DNA of 64,000 nt from CBDCCT01 sp965214995 (GTDB lineage: Bacteria; Deinococcota; Deinococci; Deinococcales; Trueperaceae): assembly GCA_965214995.1 (NCBI GenBank), contig CBDCCT010000002.1, positions 5,766,001-5,830,000 on the forward strand. The letters are read 5' to 3'. The notes beneath the pieces were generated by a model that was given only the letters and a program-made list of their open reading frames with translations, was not told the DNA's origin and ran no database searches. The translations under genes and the position numbers were made by a program. The first letter of the stretch is position 1; each line of letters starts with the position of its first letter. Below are positions 51,594 through 59,502 of the stretch, piece after piece.

Positions 51594-52833
51594 AGCCGCC
51601 AAAGTCGCCTGGGTTTTGAGGAACGCCAACCTTGACCATAACGAGCTTGTAGATGTTGTGCTGGATGGAGGACGCATCACCGCCATCGGCGCGAACCTCC
51701 CGCAGCGCGGGCTCGAGGAGTGGGACTTGGCGGGCCGCGTGGTGCTGCCCGGTTTGGTAGACCCGCACGTGCATTTGGATAAAACTTACGCACCTTTTAA
51801 TAATGAGAGCGGCACGTTAGAGGAAGCCATTAAAGTTTGGCGCGAGCACAAGGGCCGGTTCAGCCACGCCGACTACAAGGCGCGGGCGCTCAAAGCCGTG
51901 CGGCAAGCGGTGGCGCACGGCACGACCGCCATGCGGACACATGTGGACGTGGACGCCGACTGTTTACGGGCAGGTTTTACGGCGTTGGGGGCGCTGCTCG
52001 AGCTCAAAGCGGAGGTTGCAGACTTGCTCGACCTACAAATCGTCGCCCTGGGCAATGCGGGTGTAAGCCTGGATGAGACCGAAGCCTTGCGGAGGGCGCT
52101 CGAGCTCGGTGCCGACCTCGTCGGCGGCGCGCCCGCGCTGACGGACGACCCGGCGGGCTGCCTCCGCACTACCTTCGACCTGGCCGAAGCTCTTGACAAA
52201 GGTATCGACCTCCACATCGACGAAACCGAAAACCCTGAAACGCTGACGCTTCAAACCCTCGCTGAGAGGACGCTCGAGCGCGAATTTGAGGGCCGCGTCA
52301 CGGCGGGGCACTGCTCCTCGCTCGACTTCGCTCCGGACGACGCGGCGGCCAGGGTGATGGACAAGGTGGCCGAGGCCGAACTGAACATCATCACCTTGCC
52401 GTCGTGCAATTTAGTCTTGCTGGGCCGCGGACGCCATCCCGCGCCGCGCGGCGTGACGCGCGTGCGGGACCTGCTGGCTAGGGGCGTGAACGTCGCCGCC
52501 GCGTCGGACAACGTGCATGACCCCTTCAACCCGCTCGGGCACTACGACCCGCTGTTTACCGCCAACCTCACGGCGCACGCGGCGCACCTGACGGGCGCGG
52601 CGGAACTGGACGCGTGCCTCGAGCTGGTCACGACGCGCGCCGCGCACGTGATGAGGCTAGACAATTACGGCCTCACTGAGGGCGCTCGAGCCGACCTCGT
52701 CATCCTCGACACGACCCGCCGGGGCGACGCCGTTACCTCGTTACCGGCACGTTTGGCGACCTTCAAGGCGGGGCGCTGCGTGGTGCGGCGGCACGTTCGG
52801 CAGACCTGGGCGGAAGGAACCCTATGGACTTGA
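51586..52833 (+). CDS. Cytosine deaminase-like metal-dependent amidohydrolase
   Basis: This 415-residue enzyme of the amidohydrolase superfamily resembles CodA and N-isopropylammelide hydrolases. All metal ligands are present: the HxH pair in 'VDPHVHLDKTYAP', a His in 'DLHIDETENPE', a His in 'TAGHCSSLDF', and the Asp in 'AASDNVHDPFNPLGH'. It should hydrolyse an amino or amide group on a heterocycle in the cytoplasm. I chose GTG 51586, preceded by GAGGTGG, over a TTG at 51574. It overlaps the creatininase stop by 8 bases. The gene after it is a degenerate relative. Confidence 0.87.
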   Translation: MAEAAKVAWVLRNANLDHNELVDVVLDGGRITAIGANLPQRGLEEWDLAGRVVLPGLVDPHVHLDKTYAPFNNESGTLEEAIKVWREHKGRFSHADYKARALKAVRQAVAHGTTAMRTHVDVDADCLRAGFTALGALLELKAEVADLLDLQIVALGNAGVSLDETEALRRALELGADLVGGAPALTDDPAGCLRTTFDLAEALDKGIDLHIDETENPETLTLQTLAERTLEREFEGRVTAGHCSSLDFAPDDAAARVMDKVAEAELNIITLPSCNLVLLGRGRHPAPRGVTRVRDLLARGVNVAAASDNVHDPFNPLGHYDPLFTANLTAHAAHLTGAAELDACLELVTTRAAHVMRLDNYGLTEGARADLVILDTTRRGDAVTSLPARLATFKAGRCVVRRHVRQTWAEGTLWT

Positions 52834-54050
52834 TACTCCGTAACGCGCTTCTTTTGGACGGGCGAACCGTGGACATCGGGATTGAGGATGGGAGTGTGGT
52901 TAAGCTCGAGCCCGACCTAGAAACCTCCGCCAAAGAAGAGCTCGACGCCGCGGGCGGGCTTGTCCTCCCCGCTTTCGTCAACGGGCAACTGCACGCCTGC
53001 AAGGTGTTCTGGCGGCGCAAGCTGGCGGCGCTGCCCGAGCCCGTGCGGGCGCTCCCCCGTTTTGAGGCCGCGCGGCACGTGAAAGCGACCCACACCCCCG
53101 ACGACGTGTTTGAACGCGTGAGCGAGGTTATGCGCCTTGCTATCCTCAACGGCACCTGCGCCATCCGTTTGTTCGCCGACGTGGACGAGGCGTCGGGGCT
53201 GAACGCGCTCAAGGGTCTTCTCAACGTTAGAGAAGCTTTCAGCCCCCTCATGACCGTGCAGGTCGCCGCGTTTCCGCAGGACGGCGTGCTGGGCCGCGCG
53301 ACCGAAAGGTTAATGCGGGAGGCGCTTACGTTGGGGGCCGACATCGTCGGCGGCATCCCCTGGATAGAGCGGGACGAGGCGGCGCGGCGGGCGCATACCG
53401 ACCTGTGTTTCGCTCTGGCAAAGGCGTTCGACAAGGACCTGCATTTCGTGTGTGACGACACGACGGACCCCGGCTCGAGGACCTTGGAATACCTCGCGCG
53501 TAAAACCGTCCAGGAAGGCTACCAGGGCCGCGTCGCCGCGACCCAATGCACCGCTCTGGCCTTTTATGACGACGCTTACGCCGCCGAGGTTGTCGCGCGC
53601 GTCAAGGCGGCGGGTATTACCGTGTTCAGCAACGCCCATGTGTCCTTAGTGACGACCGAACCGGGACGTGAACCTTATCCGCGCGGCGTGACCCGCGTGC
53701 GCGAACTTCTGGCCGCGGGCGTCCCGGTCGCCTGCGCGCAGGACGACATCGACAACTGGTATTACCCCTTTGGGCGTAACGACATGTTGGAGGTCGCGGG
53801 GTTCATGGCGCACGTCGGCGGCTTCGCCTGGGAACCCGAGAGGGTCTTGCCGATGGTGAGTGATGTTCCGGCTCTAGCCCTGGGACTCCGGCGCTACGGC
53901 TTAGGCGTCGGCGACGAGGCGAACTTAGTTGTGCTGGACGCCCCAAACTGGCATGAGGCGCTCCAGTTTCAGGGGGTCAAAAAGGCCGTCGTTTTGCGCG
54001 GACGTTTGGTTGCGCAGACCCTACAAAAGCTCATCACGAGCCTCCCGTAA
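52824..54050 (+). CDS. Amidohydrolase-fold protein lacking most metal ligands
   Basis: This 408-residue paralogue of the upstream amidohydrolase is aligned by eye to E. coli CodA. The first HxH reads Q55-L-H57, the third histidine is V209 in 'LHFVCDDT', the fourth is Q241 in 'AATQCTAL', while the aspartate (about D307, in 'CAQDDIDNWYYPFG') is kept. A normal zinc or iron site therefore cannot form. The protein is otherwise full length and intact, so it may be a non-catalytic partner subunit, a binder, or an enzyme with another mechanism. ATG 52824 overlaps the previous stop by 10 bases, with AAGGAA before it. It ends the operon. Confidence 0.82.
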   Translation: MDLILRNALLLDGRTVDIGIEDGSVVKLEPDLETSAKEELDAAGGLVLPAFVNGQLHACKVFWRRKLAALPEPVRALPRFEAARHVKATHTPDDVFERVSEVMRLAILNGTCAIRLFADVDEASGLNALKGLLNVREAFSPLMTVQVAAFPQDGVLGRATERLMREALTLGADIVGGIPWIERDEAARRAHTDLCFALAKAFDKDLHFVCDDTTDPGSRTLEYLARKTVQEGYQGRVAATQCTALAFYDDAYAAEVVARVKAAGITVFSNAHVSLVTTEPGREPYPRGVTRVRELLAAGVPVACAQDDIDNWYYPFGRNDMLEVAGFMAHVGGFAWEPERVLPMVSDVPALALGLRRYGLGVGDEANLVVLDAPNWHEALQFQGVKKAVVLRGRLVAQTLQKLITSLP

Positions 54051-54148
54051 CGCGCGGGGTGAACAAATCCGAAATCGTGTTCCACGTTTGTGACGTGACG
54101 CGCAGCCACGAGGTATATGCGGACGCTGGCTGTAGCAGTTTCGCGTAA

Positions 54149-54179
54149 CGTTGCTTGGGCGAAGCCATGCGAAGCAACG
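54149..54179. repeat. Inverted repeat upstream of the SpoIIAA-like gene
   Basis: CGTTGCTT (54149-54156) pairs with AAGCAACG (54172-54179) around a 15-base loop. It lies inside a frame that extends the SpoIIAA-like gene upstream, and marks that extension as non-coding. It may be a dispersed palindromic element or a leader hairpin. Confidence 0.5.
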
Positions 54180-54209
54180 CTTCCCCGCAGGCATCATCCC
54201 CGGGCGGGC

Positions 54210-54572
54210 GTGCTCGCCGACGTTCTTTCAAGTGAGCGTGTAGCAAGCAACATCGCCGAGGTTCACGTCCAAGGCCCCATCGACGCCAAAGACTATGAAG
54301 CCATGCTCCCGACCGTTAAGCGCATGTTGCGCGACTATGACCAAATCAGTCTGCTCATGACCGTCGAGAGCCTTGACGGCGTCACGCCCAAGGCCATGTG
54401 GGAAGACATGAAGATGGCGAAGTACGTGGGCCGCTTTGGGCGCATGGCGGTGGTAACCGACAAGGGCTGGATGGAAAACATGACGGACGCCGTAGACGTG
54501 ATGCCGGGCCTCGAGCTGCACCACTTCGAGCCGGAAGCGCGTGAGGCGACGTCGCAGTGGCTAAAATCCTAG
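54210..54572 (+). CDS. SpoIIAA-like STAS-fold protein
   Basis: This protein of about 120 residues belongs to the SpoIIAA-like group (PF11964 type), seen from 'VHVQGPIDAKDYEAMLPTVKRML', 'SLLMTVESLDGVTPKAMWEDMKM', 'FGRMAVVTDKGWMENMTDAVDVM' and a C-terminal 'FEPEAREATSQWL'. The family binds lipids or partner proteins, and its precise role is unsettled. The open frame reaches 54117, but the added residues are low quality and cover an inverted repeat. GTG 54210 gives the usual length. A hairpin follows the stop. Confidence 0.78.
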   Translation: MLADVLSSERVASNIAEVHVQGPIDAKDYEAMLPTVKRMLRDYDQISLLMTVESLDGVTPKAMWEDMKMAKYVGRFGRMAVVTDKGWMENMTDAVDVMPGLELHHFEPEAREATSQWLKS

Positions 54573-54606
54573 CGGCTCGCCCGGATGCGCAGAAGTGACG
54601 GTTAAA

Positions 54607-54645
54607 AGAGGGCTCCACGCTGCAAAACCGGTGCGGAGTCCCTCT
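54607..54645 (+). terminator. Probable terminator hairpin after the SpoIIAA-like gene
   Basis: AGAGGGCTCC (from 54607) pairs with GGAGTCCCTCT (to 54645) with one bulged base. The U tract is weak (TGTACGCTCTCTT), so efficiency is uncertain. Confidence 0.5.
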
Positions 54646-54771
54646 GTACGCTCTCTTGCATAGGGTTTCACTTGAACATAGTTCTATTCGGCAGACAGAA
54701 AAGGCGTCGCTATCCCGATGAGGTGAGAGTCAAGGCTCACCCGCCGTACTGACGCCCTATCACTGGAATCT

Positions 54772-54802
54772 TTGCAAGATCTTTATATTTCTGTGGTACA
54801 GT
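54772..54802 (+). promoter_or_regulatory. Candidate promoter of the GbsR-regulated operon
   Basis: TTGCAA (54772-54777) and TACAGT (54797-54802) stand 19 bases apart, wider than ideal. An alternative -10 TATATT lies at 54784-54789. The region is clearly AT-rich compared with its surroundings. Confidence 0.45.
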
Positions 54803-54804
54803 GT

Positions 54805-54822
54805 TTTCAGTAAAATCTGAAA
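54805..54822. promoter_or_regulatory. Operator-like inverted repeat TTTCAG-N6-CTGAAA
   Basis: A perfect six-base inverted repeat with a six-base AT spacer overlaps the predicted transcription start, 35 bases before the regulator gene. This is the size and place expected for a MarR/GbsR dimer, so autoregulation is likely. Confidence 0.6.
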
Positions 54823-54856
54823 GTTCTAAATGTTTATTCTACACAGGAGGTATCTT

Positions 54857-55333
54857 TTGAGTAAGGCCAAGGAAAGCTACATCGAGGAAGTCGGCTTGAA
54901 GCTCGAGCAGAGTGGCATGACCCGCATGTCCGGGCGCGTGCTGGGCGCGCTCCTTGTGGCCGACCCCGCCGAAAGGTCCGCCGATGAATTGGCCGAAACC
55001 TTGCAAGCCAGCCGGGGCTCCATCAGCACCTCCACGCGCTACCTTATTCAACTCGGCTTCGTTGAGCGCGTGTCGAAGCCTGGTGAGCGGCGCGACTACT
55101 TTCGTAACAAGCCGGGGGCTTGGGTGGAAATGACGAGGCGGGGGTTGGAAGAGGCGCGGCTTTACCGGGAACTGGCGGAACGGGGGTTGGGGCTGCTCGA
55201 GTCTGACGACCCCGAGGTGCGGCGTGGTCTCGAAGAAATGCGCGACTTTTACACCTTTGTCGAGCGCGAGTTCCCGAGCGTGTTCGAGCGTTGGGAGGCG
55301 CTGAAGGCGTCAGAGGCGTTGATTCCGGCATGA
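54857..55333 (+). CDS. GbsR/MarR-family transcriptional regulator
   Basis: This 158-residue winged-helix protein has a GbsR-like N-terminus 'YIEEVGLKLEQSGMTRMSGRVLGALLV', then the recognition region 'ELAETLQASRGSISTSTRYLIQLGFVERVSKPGERRDYF' and a C-terminal helix pair that would form the dimer. I place the start at TTG 54857, because AGGAGG ends six bases before it. The in-frame ATG at 54830 lies upstream of that ribosome site. The regulator heads the transporter operon and its likely operator is at 54805-54822. The ligand is unknown. Confidence 0.85.
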   Translation: MSKAKESYIEEVGLKLEQSGMTRMSGRVLGALLVADPAERSADELAETLQASRGSISTSTRYLIQLGFVERVSKPGERRDYFRNKPGAWVEMTRRGLEEARLYRELAERGLGLLESDDPEVRRGLEEMRDFYTFVEREFPSVFERWEALKASEALIPA

Positions 55334-55446
55334 CGACCTTTATATGTGGCCTCTATATGTGGCCTCACGGCTTTGTTCGTAACGATATGTGGCGGTTTTT
55401 TGAGAAGAAAGTCGGCGGTTTCTGTGCTTTTTGAAAGGGGCAACCT

Positions 55447-56673
55447 ATGACCATCTCCATTTCTAAGCTCGCCTGGCGCAACCTGTGGCGGCACAAACGC
55501 CGCACGCAGCTCTTGCTCGCGGTGGTAGCCTACGCCACGGTCGCCATCATCTTCTTCTGGGGCTTTTACGACGGCTTCGTCAACGTCTTGCTGGGCGGCC
55601 AAGCGCGTTACTTGAGCGCCCCGGTGATGGTGCAAACTGAGGCCTACAGGACCGACCCCGACCCGGAGAACAGCCTGCTGACGTTGGACTTTGAAAATAC
55701 GCTTACGCAGGTTGAGGGCGTGCGAGGGTTTGCGCCGAGGCTCGAGTTCCAAGCTCTCTTACGCTCGCCTTACCGCACCCTGGGTGCTCAGGTGCGCGGC
55801 ATCGACCCAAGTTTAGAGCCACAAGTCAGCAACATCGGCGGCGACATCGGCGAGGGGCGCATGGTCGAGAACGAGGGCGAGCTGGTGCTGGGCAAAGTTC
55901 TCGCTGAAGATTTGGATGTACGCGTGGGCGAACGCCTGGCGCTCGACGTGCAGTCCGTGGGCGGCTCGCAGGGCGCGGGGCTGCAAGTCGTCGGTATCAT
56001 CGACAGCAACATCAACCCCGTGGACGAAGGCGTGGTGCTGGTCCACTTGGCGGACGCTAGGACGCTTACAGGTGTGAACACGGCAACAGGCGTCGCGCTC
56101 GACGTGCGGCAGGGCGACGAGGAGAGGGTGGCCGAAGCCCTTAGCGCGGCCTCAATCTTGCCGCAAAGCGTGGCGGCTTACCCCATCACCGAACTCTTGG
56201 GCGGCCTTATGGCAGGCATCGAGGACAAACGCACGTCGATGATTCCAATTGTTCTGATGATTGCGCTTTTCGCCGCCGTGACCGTGATGAGCACCGTGAT
56301 TGTGAGCGTGATAGAGCGCACGCGCGAGTTCGGCGTCATTACCTCACTCGGCCTTAGCCAAGGTCAGATTGCGCGGATGGTGACGTTGGAGGCCGTCTAC
56401 ACTACCTTTATCGGGTTCGCTGCGGGCGCGGTGCTTGGGTTCGGCTTGAACGCGTTCATGTCCGCCACCAACCTGATGGGACCCTTTATCAACACTTTTT
56501 ACGGCGCTTACCTGTCGGGCTTGGCGCTCAGTGACGAGTTTGTGCTGGCCTCGAGCCTGACCTACTTAGCCTGGGCCGCCATCACCATTCTTATTGCAGC
56601 AGTTCTCGCCATCGTCGTGCCCGGCAGGCGCGTGAGAAACCTCAATCCGGCAGAGGCGATGCGGGCGAACTAA
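55447..56673 (+). CDS. FtsX/LolC-like ABC transporter permease (first of two)
   Basis: This 408-residue inner-membrane protein has the four-segment MacB/LolC plan. One segment near residue 30 follows 'LAWRNLWRHKRRTQLLL', a periplasmic domain of about 200 residues follows, and three segments (about 275-395) end in 'NLNPAEAMRAN'. It pairs with the second permease encoded at 57492 and the ATPase at 58755. AAAGGGG precedes ATG 55447. By analogy with LolCDE plus LolA, the set may move a lipid or lipoprotein outwards. Confidence 0.88.
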   Translation: MTISISKLAWRNLWRHKRRTQLLLAVVAYATVAIIFFWGFYDGFVNVLLGGQARYLSAPVMVQTEAYRTDPDPENSLLTLDFENTLTQVEGVRGFAPRLEFQALLRSPYRTLGAQVRGIDPSLEPQVSNIGGDIGEGRMVENEGELVLGKVLAEDLDVRVGERLALDVQSVGGSQGAGLQVVGIIDSNINPVDEGVVLVHLADARTLTGVNTATGVALDVRQGDEERVAEALSAASILPQSVAAYPITELLGGLMAGIEDKRTSMIPIVLMIALFAAVTVMSTVIVSVIERTREFGVITSLGLSQGQIARMVTLEAVYTTFIGFAAGAVLGFGLNAFMSATNLMGPFINTFYGAYLSGLALSDEFVLASSLTYLAWAAITILIAAVLAIVVPGRRVRNLNPAEAMRAN

Positions 56674-56674
56674 A

Positions 56675-56738
56675 GGTAGTAGTCAGGTATCAGTAGACAG
56701 CATGTTTCAAAGCTACTGAATTCTGACTACCGACTACC
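56675..56738. repeat. Nested inverted repeat between permease and LolA-like gene
   Basis: GGTAGTAGTCAG and CAGTAG on the left pair with CTACTG and CTGACTACCGACTACC on the right, leaving a 16-base loop. The hairpin would sit in the operon mRNA just before the ribosome site of the LolA-like gene. Its units resemble the short degenerate repeats at 16771 and 28708. Confidence 0.6.
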
Positions 56739-56754
56739 CCGAAAAGGAGACCCT

Positions 56755-57495
56755 ATGAAACTTATTTACACAACGCTACTCCTGCTGCTCACCTCGGGCC
56801 TCGCCAGCGCTCAAGAGGACGCGGCAAGCGTTTTAGACATCATCGTGAACAACTTGCGCGGCGAGTCGCAGGTGGCGACCTTGAACATGCAGGTCATCCG
56901 CCCCGGCGAAGAAGACGTTTACACCATGCGCATCTATAGCGAAGGCGAAGAGCAGGGCTTGACGAGAGTGATTGCGCCCCCTCGAGACGCCGGGCAAGCC
57001 TTCTTGAACGACGGCGACAACGTCTTTATCTACAACCCGCGTTTAAAGCGCGTGCTGCGGCTCCCGCCAAGTGGTCAAAGCGACTCGTTCTTGGGCTCGG
57101 ACATCTCGTACAACGATTTAGCAGGAGACGACCTGGAAGAGAGCTACCAAGCGAGCATCCTGGAAGAAACGGATGAGAGCGTCACCTTGGAGCTTGTGCC
57201 CAACCCAAACGCCCCGACGCCCTACGGTAAGGTCGAGCTGACCGCCGAGAAGCCCTCTTACGCGCCCACCAACATCACCTACTACGACCAGCGCGGCAAC
57301 GCAGTGAAAGAAAACATCCTTTCCGACTACGCCGAGGTGGACGGCCTCTACATCCCGCAACGTTTCGAGGTGACGAATTTGTTAGAAGAGGGCCACAGGA
57401 CCGTCGTCACCTGGCAAGACGCCGAGTTCGGCGTAGACATTCCCGAGGCGTGCTTTACCCAAAACGCGCTCGAGCGTGAGGGGGCCTGCGAATGA
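56755..57495 (+). CDS. Outer-membrane lipoprotein-sorting-like protein (LolA-like fold)
   Basis: This 246-residue exported protein has a signal peptide (residues 1-19, ending 'LASAQE'). The mature part matches the LolA-like outer-membrane lipoprotein-sorting family (PF17131 type). Markers are 'LNMQVIRPGEEDVYTMRIYSEGEEQGLTRVIAPPRDAGQAFL', 'NVFIYNPRLKRVLRLPPSGQSDSFLGSDISYNDL' and a late 'ERE' helix. Such proteins carry a hydrophobic cargo across the periplasm. AAAGGAG precedes ATG 56755. Its place between two FtsX permeases suggests a transenvelope lipid or lipoprotein path together with the beta-barrel gene downstream. Confidence 0.86.
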   Translation: MKLIYTTLLLLLTSGLASAQEDAASVLDIIVNNLRGESQVATLNMQVIRPGEEDVYTMRIYSEGEEQGLTRVIAPPRDAGQAFLNDGDNVFIYNPRLKRVLRLPPSGQSDSFLGSDISYNDLAGDDLEESYQASILEETDESVTLELVPNPNAPTPYGKVELTAEKPSYAPTNITYYDQRGNAVKENILSDYAEVDGLYIPQRFEVTNLLEEGHRTVVTWQDAEFGVDIPEACFTQNALEREGACE

Positions 57496-58721
57496 TGGCT
57501 CTGGCCTGGCGCAACCTGTGGCGGCAGGGGCGGCGCAGCCTCATTTCGGTCCTGGCCGTCGCCATCGTCGTGTTGTTCGCCATTGTGATGTACAGCTTCG
57601 GCGGCGCGCTCACGAACGGCATGTATGGGGACTTGACCGACCAGGTGGGTAACGTACAGATTCACACCGAAGACTACCGGGACGCGCGGAACTTTGGAGC
57701 GGGGTTGTTAGAGAACGCCGCAGAAGTGAAAGAGACGGTGGCGCAGACGTTGCCGGACGCGGTTGTCGTGGGCTCGTTGCAAGTGCCCGGTCTGGTGGCG
57801 GGCGAGGACCGCTCGAGGGGTTTAGCCGTACAGGGTCAGGATTGGCCCGACCTGCTGCGGGCGGACTTTGTCAACGACTACCTTGCAGAAGGCACATTTG
57901 TCGAGGGCGACAACGTGACCGGCGTCATGCTCGGACGCTCTTTGGCGACGGCCTTGGAAGTCGGTTTGGGTGACGACGTGTACGTCTACGCCCCCGGCAC
58001 AGAAGGCTACGGCGCAGCGGCTTATACCGTCGAGGGGCTCTTAGACTTTGAAGACCCCAACCGCGAAATCAACTCGGCGTATCTCTCCTTGACCGCGGCG
58101 CAAGAACTGGCTGCGCCGGACGCGGTGAGTCGGCTCGAGCTTCACTTCCCCGGTGTCAATACTTTAGACCAAGATGCAGGGACAGCGGATGAACTCGCCG
58201 CGCTGAGGGGCGCGCTGGGCGAGGGTCTAACAGTCGAAGGCTGGCGGGACATCGACCCCAGTTTGGCGACGCTGGTCCAGTTCTTCACGCCCGTGCTGCT
58301 CGTCATGTCGCTTATCTTCTTTGTGCTGGCGGGGCTGCTCGTACTCAATACGGTTTACTTGAGCACCTTAGAGCGCGTGCGCGAGTTTGGCGTCATCCTC
58401 AGCTTGGGCGCGCGGGGCCGGAGGGTCTTGGGGATGGTCACGCTCGAGAGCTTGTTGCTGTGCCTCTCGGGCGCAGCCTTGGGGCTGGCTATCGGGCTGC
58501 CGCTTATCGCGCTCGGCTCTAACGGCTTTGCCATGCCCGGCTACGCCGAAGAGATGCTGGCAGAAGTCGGGTTGCCCAACGTCTTCTACCTCTCTATCGA
58601 GCCGTGGCAAGTGCTGCTCGCGGTGGGCTTCGCCGTCCTCACTGCCTTTTTTGCCGCCTTGGGGCCCGCGCGCATGGCGGCCAATATTGAACCCGCCGAG
58701 GCGATGCGCTACACCGCCTGA
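57492..58721 (+). CDS. FtsX/LolC-like ABC transporter permease (second of two)
   Basis: This 409-residue partner of the permease at 55447 has the same plan. The N-terminal 'LAWRNLWRQGRRSLISVLAVAIVV' is followed by a periplasmic domain and three C-terminal segments ending 'IEPAEAMRYT'. ATG 57492 overlaps the LolA-like gene by 4 bases. Two different permeases plus one ATPase point to a heterodimeric LolCDE-like machine rather than a MacB homodimer. Confidence 0.88.
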   Translation: MMALAWRNLWRQGRRSLISVLAVAIVVLFAIVMYSFGGALTNGMYGDLTDQVGNVQIHTEDYRDARNFGAGLLENAAEVKETVAQTLPDAVVVGSLQVPGLVAGEDRSRGLAVQGQDWPDLLRADFVNDYLAEGTFVEGDNVTGVMLGRSLATALEVGLGDDVYVYAPGTEGYGAAAYTVEGLLDFEDPNREINSAYLSLTAAQELAAPDAVSRLELHFPGVNTLDQDAGTADELAALRGALGEGLTVEGWRDIDPSLATLVQFFTPVLLVMSLIFFVLAGLLVLNTVYLSTLERVREFGVILSLGARGRRVLGMVTLESLLLCLSGAALGLAIGLPLIALGSNGFAMPGYAEEMLAEVGLPNVFYLSIEPWQVLLAVGFAVLTAFFAALGPARMAANIEPAEAMRYTA

Positions 58722-58754
58722 ACCTGACACTCGAGACGCAGAAAGGAAAACAAC

Positions 58755-59453
58755 ATGCCCCTCTTCGAAGTCAAGAACCTCAAAAAGACTTACCAAATCG
58801 GTGATATCAAAACGGACGCGCTTAGAGGCGTGAACCTCACCATCGACAAGGGCGAATTCACCGCCATCGCCGGACCCTCGGGCTCGGGCAAGAGTACCCT
58901 GCTGCACCTCATGGGCGACCTCGACAAGCCGACCTCGGGTGAAATCTACCTGAACGACAAGCGCATTGACCAGTTGGACAAAAAAGAGGGCGCGGCCATG
59001 CGGCTCGACAAGCTCGGCTTCGTGTTCCAGGCTTACAACCTCATCCCGGTGTTAACGGCTCTGGAAAATGCCGCCTTTGTTTTAGAACTCCAAGGCGTCA
59101 ACAAAAAGGAGCGTGAAGCGAGGGCGCTAGAATCTTTGAGAGCGTTGGGCATGGAGGAGTTTAAGGACCGCCGCCCCAACCAGCTCTCGGGCGGGCAGCA
59201 GCAGCGCGTCGCTGTCGCAAGAGCCTTTGCCGCCGAGCCCGACATCATCCTGGCGGACGAGCCTACCGCGAACCTCGACAGCAAATCCGGCGGTGACCTT
59301 ATCGAAATGATGAAGCGTTTGAATGAGGAACAGGGCGTCACGTTTGTGTTTTCGACCCACGACCCAAGACTTTTAGAGCATGTCAAACGCACGGTCAACT
59401 TAGAGGACGGTCGGGTTGTCGGGGCGCGCGAGCGCGAGGCGGTCCTTGCTTGA
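58755..59453 (+). CDS. ABC transporter ATP-binding protein, LolD/MacB type
   Basis: This 232-residue ATPase of the two-permease transporter has Walker A 'GPSGSGKSTLLHLMGDLD' (about 41-58), the Q-loop 'FVFQAYNLIPVLTALENAAF', signature 'LSGGQQQRVAVARAF', Walker B 'IILADEPTANLDSKSGG' and H-loop 'FSTHD'. AAAGGA precedes ATG 58755. It is about as long as LolD and lacks extra domains. The ATPase at 20647 is a separate paralogue with its own large permease. Confidence 0.93.
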   Translation: MPLFEVKNLKKTYQIGDIKTDALRGVNLTIDKGEFTAIAGPSGSGKSTLLHLMGDLDKPTSGEIYLNDKRIDQLDKKEGAAMRLDKLGFVFQAYNLIPVLTALENAAFVLELQGVNKKEREARALESLRALGMEEFKDRRPNQLSGGQQQRVAVARAFAAEPDIILADEPTANLDSKSGGDLIEMMKRLNEEQGVTFVFSTHDPRLLEHVKRTVNLEDGRVVGAREREAVLA

Positions 59454-59502
59454 GGAAAGCTAAGGGAGCTGCTTTGAACTCCGCCTTGCTCGAGAAACCG
59501 TT

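Noticed and set aside
54117..54209. N-terminal extension of the SpoIIAA-like protein
   Set aside because: The stretch covers an inverted repeat, lacks a ribosome site and is not part of the family fold.
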